Assembly: GCF_014397025.1 (NCBI RefSeq)
Contig: NZ_JACJUO010000002.1
Coordinates: 1,229,501 to 1,293,500 of the forward strand
Source: Ochrobactrum sp. Marseille-Q0166
GTDB lineage: Bacteria > Pseudomonadota > Alphaproteobacteria > Rhizobiales > Rhizobiaceae
Reading direction: 5' to 3'
Length of the DNA stretch: 64,000 bases
This document shows positions 58,581-64,000 of the stretch, piece after piece. Position 1 is the stretch's first letter, and every line of letters begins with the position of its first letter. A program made the position numbers and the translations under genes. Under the pieces are notes generated by a model. That model made no database searches. It saw nothing but the letters and a program-made list of their open reading frames with translations, and had not been told where the DNA came from.

Positions 58581-60710
58581 ATGAAGGTCGTCACGGGGGT
58601 CGAAATGCAATCGAAGCGTGGTCGTTCTGGTTATTTGCTCGGGACAACTTTTCTCTGTGGTGTCGCGAGTTTAGGATTTTTGGTTTCAGGTCCTGCAGGC
58701 GCTCAAACAGCGAAGCTGCAAGATGAGAAGCAAAAACAAGAACAGCATAAGGAACAAGTGCTTCAACTTGACACGATTACCATTTCGCCAACGATTCAAA
58801 ATGCTGCTGCAATCGACACGATGGCTTCAACAAGTGTGCTCACTCAGCGGGATATTGATCGCATTCAGGCGACAACTGCGGCTGATTTATTCCGGGCGAT
58901 GCCGGGCGTTCATGCGTCGCTTAATGGTGACGATCCGGCGACCTCGATCAATATTCGAGGCCTTCAGGAAAAAGGTCGTGTTGCTGTGACGGTGGATGGT
59001 GCGCGTCAGGATTATTGGCGTGTTGGTCACGGTTCTGGATCGTTTTATATAGAACCTGAAATGCTAAAGCAGGTGACCGTAATTCGCGGCCCCGTATCCA
59101 ATGCTTATGGAAATGGTGGAATTGGCGGTCTGGTAGCTTTCGAAACCAAGGATGCAAGCGACTTTTTACGCGATAGCGAAACCTGGGCGATAAGTGAAAA
59201 ACTACGTTATGAAACGAATGGCAAGGGCTGGCTGACCAGCACTGTCGGCGCTTATCGCTTTAATGAAAATGTCGATGTCATCGGCAATCTGAATTACCGT
59301 GATAGCAGTGCATATAAGAATGGTGACGGCGATTTCGTTCGTTGGACGGGTGAACGTGTTGTTAGTGGGCTTGGTAAGATCACAATCCGTCCAGCTGAGG
59401 GGCACGAACTGAAGTTTGGTTATTCCCGTCAGAAATATAATGACGTTATGACCGGCAGCAGCGGTTCTAACTCCAAAACGCTCTCTACCTATGATGCAGA
59501 TACAGTCGTTAATACCTATACCGGAAATTACACTTATAAGCCCGAGGACAACCCATTCTGGGACCTGTCCGTTAACGCTTACTACAGCGAGACGGATAAT
59601 GATCAGTACCAAATCTGGACGAAAGCAAATATTGGAAAAACGCGTTTCTATAATGTTTCCACCGCTGGATTCCGTGCTTACAACAGCTCAAAAATAGAAA
59701 CCGATGCTATGATCCACACCATTACCTATGGCGTTGATTATTATAAGATGCGCGGCGAGTCAGACACTGACAACTTCGGTAACGGTGATCAGCAGGCTTA
59801 TGGTGGCGTTCTGCAGTGGCAGGGTGATTACCAGAAGTGGCTCGAATTGATCGCTGCAGTGCGTTACGACGGATACCGTCTTGACGGTACTATCAAGTCC
59901 GATGGCGCCAATCCAGCCCAGGATGTTAATGTTGATGGGCATCGTTTCTCACCACGCTTAAGCATTGGTGTGACGCCATGGGACGGTGTGCAGTTCTATG
60001 GTCTTTATTCGCAGGGCTATCGTGTACCGCATATGCAGGACATGTTCCGCCAAAACGGCGCACATGGCTCGGGGTATGAGCCAAATCTGCTGCTCGAGCC
60101 TGAAGTTGCAACATCGTTTGAAGCTGGTATTAATTTGCGACAGGATGGCTTGCTCGACGCTGGCGATCAGGTGCGTGCAAAGATAAACTTCTTCCACACC
60201 GATGTGAAAGACTACATCGAGACCGTATCCAAGGGCACTTACACAACCTCTGAGAATGTCGGTACTGCGCGCCTGCGCGGTTTAGAACTTGAAGCCACCT
60301 ACGATAACTGGTGGGGATACATCAATCTGGGTGCTTCGTTCACGGACGCTGAAATGAAGGACGGCATCTACAAAGGTAACAGCCTGACGAATACGCCGCT
60401 CGACAATGTAAGCGCTACACTCGGCCTCAAGGCATTTGAGGAAAAGCTTGTCTATGGTGTTGAGTATGAAAGCGTTGGAAAAGTTAATCGGATAAGCAGT
60501 AATACGATCTATACTTACCCGCGGCACGATCTCGTCAACCTGTTCGCTAATTGGCAGGTTAATGACAATGTAAAGCTTGATCTTGGGGTCGATAACCTTT
60601 TCAACAAGGCATATACGGACCCACAGACGGGCTGGGCAACAACGTCGGATCAGAACCAGGGTAAGGGACGAACCTTCAAGATAGCGATTACTGGCCGCAT
60701 TGGCGGCTGA
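58581..60710 (+). CDS. bhuA: TonB-dependent heme/hemoglobin receptor
   Basis: About 709 residues. Start could also be the ATG at 58605. Signal peptide ends near GAQTAK. The TonB box-like LDTITIS, plug domain (TTAADLFRAMPGVHASLNGD, INIRGLQEKGRVAVTVDGAR), then a 22-strand barrel. YRVPHMQDMF and EPNLLLEPE resemble the FRAP and NPNL boxes of heme receptors, and the C-terminus KIAITGRIG is barrel-like. Imports heme across the outer membrane. Neighbours are iron-linked. The bhuA symbol is by analogy with Brucella. Confidence 0.85.
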   Translation: MKVVTGVEMQSKRGRSGYLLGTTFLCGVASLGFLVSGPAGAQTAKLQDEKQKQEQHKEQVLQLDTITISPTIQNAAAIDTMASTSVLTQRDIDRIQATTAADLFRAMPGVHASLNGDDPATSINIRGLQEKGRVAVTVDGARQDYWRVGHGSGSFYIEPEMLKQVTVIRGPVSNAYGNGGIGGLVAFETKDASDFLRDSETWAISEKLRYETNGKGWLTSTVGAYRFNENVDVIGNLNYRDSSAYKNGDGDFVRWTGERVVSGLGKITIRPAEGHELKFGYSRQKYNDVMTGSSGSNSKTLSTYDADTVVNTYTGNYTYKPEDNPFWDLSVNAYYSETDNDQYQIWTKANIGKTRFYNVSTAGFRAYNSSKIETDAMIHTITYGVDYYKMRGESDTDNFGNGDQQAYGGVLQWQGDYQKWLELIAAVRYDGYRLDGTIKSDGANPAQDVNVDGHRFSPRLSIGVTPWDGVQFYGLYSQGYRVPHMQDMFRQNGAHGSGYEPNLLLEPEVATSFEAGINLRQDGLLDAGDQVRAKINFFHTDVKDYIETVSKGTYTTSENVGTARLRGLELEATYDNWWGYINLGASFTDAEMKDGIYKGNSLTNTPLDNVSATLGLKAFEEKLVYGVEYESVGKVNRISSNTIYTYPRHDLVNLFANWQVNDNVKLDLGVDNLFNKAYTDPQTGWATTSDQNQGKGRTFKIAITGRIGG

Positions 60711-60778
60711 AGTCTTCGATCAGGCATGAAACCATAAGGCTTTATTCTTTCAATCTAACACATAAATCGAGAAACTCC

Positions 60779-61876
60779 TTGTCGCAGTCAACTCTTGAAA
60801 ATTCGCACGCACTGCTAAGCCATGCAAATATCGCTCTGCAAAATGGCCGCTCATATCTGCCCAATATCATTGATCGCCTGAATTCATATCATGCTCAATA
60901 TGATATGGATGGTGACAGTCATAGGTTTGATTTTTCTTTCGGTCGTATTGAGATTGATAACAAAACAGACGGTTATCGCGTGGCGCTTCATGCTGAAGAC
61001 GATACTGGCTTATATCGTCTCAAAGATCTTGCAGCTGTTGCAATCAAGCTTTACACCAAGGAAGAAGCCCCGGAAATTGTCTGGCAAGGAGACAGGGCAG
61101 GGCACCAGGTTTTACCGCAGTTTCGTCTGATGCAGGTTGTGTCAAGCAGTCTATTGACGCCGCGCATGTTGCGCGTGCGCCTAACAGGCGAAGACCTGAA
61201 GCGCTTTTCGATGTTTGGCGCCATGCATATTCGGTTGCTTCTTCCAACTGACGAGGTTCCACAGCCGGTTTGGCCAATTATGGGGCCGAATGGATTGCCT
61301 TTCTGGCCGGATGACTCTCGAAAGCCGCTATCTCGTGCTTATACGGTCCGTAATCTCGACATAGACCAAGGCTGGCTTGAAATTGACTTCTACCTTCACG
61401 ACGTTGAAGGACTTGCTTGTGCGTGGGCGAAAAATGCAAAGGCAGGGGATCAGGTTGGTTTGATGGGGCCTGTCGGGCGTCCTCTCCGCCAGGCAGAACG
61501 CTATCTCATGGGTGCGGATGCAACCGGCCTTCCGGCGATCGGACGTATGCTTGCAGAGTTCCCTGAAGACGTGACCGGGCGTGTTGTGATTGCGGTGGAT
61601 AGCCAGGCCGACGTTCAGAATCTGGTTCATCCATCGGGCATCTCTGTGGACTGGATTATCGATTCTAACCAGACACGTGCCGCGGAAACGTTGACACAGG
61701 TGCTTTGTGAAGCTGAGTGGCCCGAGGGACCGGATAGTTTTGGCTGGTTTGCAGGAGAGGCTGATCAAGCGAAGATTGTCAGAAAGCACTGGCGCGAAAA
61801 ACTCGGTAAAAGCCGTGAAGAAACGCTGGTCGCAGGTTACTGGCACAAGGATGCGGTCGGTTTTATGGCCGGTTAA
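60779..61876 (+). CDS. Siderophore-interacting reductase fused to DUF2218
   Basis: 365 residues from a TTG; no better start is visible. Residues 1-95 are DUF2218 (IIDRLNSYHAQYDMDGD ... KDLAAVAIKLYTK). From about 100 on: the SIP flavin domain (LTPRMLRVRLTGEDLKRF, PLSRAYTVRNLD for FAD) and the NADH-like part (GPVGRP, YLMGADATGLPAIGRML, GYWHKDAV). Reduces ferric siderophores or heme iron after uptake. Lies between the receptor and the ABC gene, likely one iron operon. Confidence 0.9.
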   Translation: MSQSTLENSHALLSHANIALQNGRSYLPNIIDRLNSYHAQYDMDGDSHRFDFSFGRIEIDNKTDGYRVALHAEDDTGLYRLKDLAAVAIKLYTKEEAPEIVWQGDRAGHQVLPQFRLMQVVSSSLLTPRMLRVRLTGEDLKRFSMFGAMHIRLLLPTDEVPQPVWPIMGPNGLPFWPDDSRKPLSRAYTVRNLDIDQGWLEIDFYLHDVEGLACAWAKNAKAGDQVGLMGPVGRPLRQAERYLMGADATGLPAIGRMLAEFPEDVTGRVVIAVDSQADVQNLVHPSGISVDWIIDSNQTRAAETLTQVLCEAEWPEGPDSFGWFAGEADQAKIVRKHWREKLGKSREETLVAGYWHKDAVGFMAG

Positions 61877-61980
61877 AGTATCAAGTCATAACAATGCTGA
61901 GCAAAGAGGTCATAATAACCTTTCGCTCAACCATATAATGCGCTAGGCACCCTATAAATTGTGATTGAAGGAGCCTCGCC

Positions 61981-63729
61981 ATGGCTGAATTGTTGAAGCG
62001 CTTTGCGGGTTATTACAAGCCGCATCGCGCTTTGTTTATGCTCGACTTTTCATGCGCTGTGGCGGCAGGCCTTCTTGAGTTGGCGTTCCCTATTGCTGTG
62101 ACGGTTTTTATTGATCGTCTGCTGCCGACAGGTCAGCTCGGTATTATCGGTTTGGCAGCAGTTGGGCTTTTTGCAATCTACGTCTTCAACGCTTTTCTAC
62201 AGGTTGTTGTGACATATTGGGGCCACATGCTCGGCATCCGCATTGAAACGGAAATGCGGCGGAAGGCATTTGATCATCTCCAGAAGCTATCATTCGGCTT
62301 TTTCGATAATCAGAAAACGGGCCATCTCGTCGGACGCTTGACGAAAGATCTGGAGGAAATCGGCGAAGTTGCACACCACGGACCGGAAGATCTCTTCATT
62401 GCGGTTATGACCCTTATCGGCGCTTTTGCATTGATGATATGGGTACATGTTCCTCTGGCGTTGATTACAGCACTTATCGTGCCGTTGTCGGCATATGTCA
62501 CGCTACGCTACGGTGGGCGGATGACATCGAATTGGCACGCGCTTTATCGGCGGGTTGGCGACTTCAATGCACGCATTGAAGAAAACGTCGGCGGTATTCG
62601 TGTGGTTCAGGCCTTTACCAATGAAGACCATGAACGCAAGCTGTTTGCCGAAAGTAACGAAAACTATCAGAAGACCAAGCTTGCCGCCTATAAAATCATG
62701 GCAGCGTCGATGTCGCTCTCTTATCTGTCCATGCGTTTTGTGCAGGTAGTCGTGATGTTGGCCGGCGCTTGGTTTGTCGTGCGTGGTGAAATGACCGCGG
62801 GTGGTTTTGTCGGCTTCCTTCTGTTGGTCAACGTGTTTTTCCGCCCTATCGATAAGATCAACTCCGTTATCGAAAGCTATCCGAAAGGCATTGCTGGCTT
62901 TCAGCGTTATATTGATTTTATGGATACGCGTCCTGACATTGCAGACCGTCCGAATGCCCAATCGGTTTCGCGTCTGAAAGGCGATATCGAGTATCGTGAC
63001 GTCAGTTTTGGTTACAGCGACAAACGTCCAATTTTGAGCCATCTCAATATTGCAATTAAAGCCGGTGAAACGATTGCGTTTGTCGGGGCGTCTGGCGCAG
63101 GAAAAACCACGATCTGTTCCATGCTTCCTCGTTTTTATGAAGTGACAGATGGTGGCATTTTCATAGACGGTATCGATATTCGCGATATGACGCTAAAGTC
63201 ACTTCGTTCAAATATCGGCATTGTCAGTCAGGATGTGTTTTTGTTTGCTGGTAGTATTCGAGAGAATATTGCTTATGGCCGCCTTGAAGCAACCGATAAG
63301 GAAATTGTCGAAGCGGCACGTCGCGCGCGTCTTGACGACGTAATAGCCAATCTTCCCGACGGCTATGATACTGTTATCGGCGAACGCGGCGTAAAGCTCT
63401 CAGGTGGGCAGAAACAGCGCTTGGCTATTGCGCGTATTTTTCTGAAGAACCCACCGATCCTCATTCTGGATGAGGCAACGTCTGCATTGGATACCGAGAC
63501 CGAACGTGCAATTCAGCAATCGCTCGCAGACCTTTCGGTGGGCCGTACAACACTTGTTATCGCGCATCGTCTCGCAACTATTGTAAATTCAGATCGTATT
63601 CTGGTGGTTGAGGGCGGCGAGATCGTAGAGCAGGGAAGCCACAAAGAATTGCTCAATATAAATAATGGCCGTTATCAGCGCCTGCATAGCGTACAGTCAA
63701 CATCGATCAATGGATTGCTGTCGGCCTGA
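61981..63729 (+). CDS. ABC transporter, fused permease-ATPase (exporter type)
   Basis: 582 residues. Six membrane helices to about 300 (AGLLELAFPIAVTVFIDRL ...). NBD: Walker A GASGAGKTT near 370, signature LSGGQKQR near 475, Walker B LILDEAT near 495, H-loop VIAHRLAT. A homodimeric exporter, MsbA-like in plan. In this iron neighbourhood it may export a siderophore, but the substrate is unproven. Confidence 0.92.
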   Translation: MAELLKRFAGYYKPHRALFMLDFSCAVAAGLLELAFPIAVTVFIDRLLPTGQLGIIGLAAVGLFAIYVFNAFLQVVVTYWGHMLGIRIETEMRRKAFDHLQKLSFGFFDNQKTGHLVGRLTKDLEEIGEVAHHGPEDLFIAVMTLIGAFALMIWVHVPLALITALIVPLSAYVTLRYGGRMTSNWHALYRRVGDFNARIEENVGGIRVVQAFTNEDHERKLFAESNENYQKTKLAAYKIMAASMSLSYLSMRFVQVVVMLAGAWFVVRGEMTAGGFVGFLLLVNVFFRPIDKINSVIESYPKGIAGFQRYIDFMDTRPDIADRPNAQSVSRLKGDIEYRDVSFGYSDKRPILSHLNIAIKAGETIAFVGASGAGKTTICSMLPRFYEVTDGGIFIDGIDIRDMTLKSLRSNIGIVSQDVFLFAGSIRENIAYGRLEATDKEIVEAARRARLDDVIANLPDGYDTVIGERGVKLSGGQKQRLAIARIFLKNPPILILDEATSALDTETERAIQQSLADLSVGRTTLVIAHRLATIVNSDRILVVEGGEIVEQGSHKELLNINNGRYQRLHSVQSTSINGLLSA

Positions 63730-63740
63730 ATTCGCCGTGT

Positions 63741-63903
63741 TAATCCGCAAACTGCTTCTCACCAAACCATATATGGAGGAAGCTAAAATGCAGATTGCCG
63801 GTGTTAGATTGCGCCGCGAAAAGTGTGAAGCGGTTTTCGGGAAAAGATGCGAGATAAACAGAAGGATAGAGTGTCTATCTGATCCAATCAGATAGACACT
63901 CTA
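63741..63903. repeat. Rhizobiales intergenic repeat with long palindrome
   Basis: TAGAGTGTCTATCT (63867-63880) pairs with AGATAGACACTCTA (63890-63903), 14 bp perfect, loop GATCCAATC. The sequence before it (AAGTGTGAAGCGGTTTTCGG) resembles a mosaic element scattered through Rhizobiales genomes. A short peptide frame (63789-63895) through it is not convincing. The remaining 100 bases to the window end look like the start of a gene that is cut off. Confidence 0.6.
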
Positions 63904-64000
63904 AATCAGCTTGTTGAAGGCTTTGCGGGAAAGCACATGAGTTTGCTTTATGGTGCAAAAGACGAGTACGATTACAAGCAATCTTATTGGGGAAATTCCT

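Overview
The window looks like alphaproteobacterial DNA of the Rhizobiales, most likely Brucella/Ochrobactrum. The reasons are moderate GC, the host genes on the right (choline-sulfate genes, a PhnA-like/DUF892 stress cluster, a BhuA-type heme receptor) and a near-perfect sigma-EcfG promoter. The species call is inference. About 80% of the window is one temperate siphovirus-type prophage whose left end lies outside the window. Ordinary host chromosome begins near 52 kb.

Layout. 1-14.1 kb is the early/replication module: a Sak4-like recombinase end, DUF669 SSB, a nucleotidyltransferase-fold protein, a phage beta clamp, a PD-(D/E)XK nuclease, an SF2 helicase, a SNF2-helicase/DNA-methyltransferase fusion and a primase-polymerase/helicase. 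Minus-strand cargo genes are spliced between them (two look-alike membrane proteins and a secreted PRC-barrel protein). 14.1-19 kb holds metabolic and signalling cargo (acetamidase/formamidase family enzyme, PAS-HWE histidine kinase), a dense inverted-repeat cluster, a VRR-NUC nuclease and unknown genes. 19.4-28.8 kb is an HK97-type packaging and head module (HNH, TerS, TerL, portal, S49 protease, capsid, connectors, tail tube, frameshifted tail chaperone). 28.8-30.9 kb is an accessory island in the tail operon, with an Arc/Ant-like immunity pair. 30.9-40.9 kb is the tail (tape measure, lambda M/L/K/J-like order, fibre). 41.1-42.9 kb is lysis (endolysin, Rz/Rz1, holin candidate). 43-47.4 kb is a cold-shock protein and small accessory genes.

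47.5-51.3 kb is all minus strand: a stress cluster (24-residue membrane peptide, PhnA-like protein, DUF892 protein), an SRAP/YedK peptidase and small genes. At 51.5-52.0 kb a truncated integrase is joined to the C-terminal remnant of a second HWE kinase, which marks a deletion scar near the right prophage end. Beyond it are host genes: DUF808; a LysR regulator with choX and betC (choline-O-sulfate uptake and hydrolysis); an AI-2E permease; three tandem hairpins with anti-Shine-Dalgarno loops that read as 'cuckoo'-type sRNAs on the minus strand; and an iron/heme group (TonB receptor, siderophore-interacting reductase, ABC exporter).

The most unusual feature is a repeated leader in front of about ten phage genes. 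It consists of a hairpin with different stem sequences but a conserved (C)ACCAA-type loop, followed by a near-constant AACACGAGGAG ribosome-binding tail. This is the same architecture as the SAS/ESAS elements of Cluster K mycobacteriophages, here in an unrelated host group. It suggests coordinated post-transcriptional control, or recombination linkers, across the early genes.
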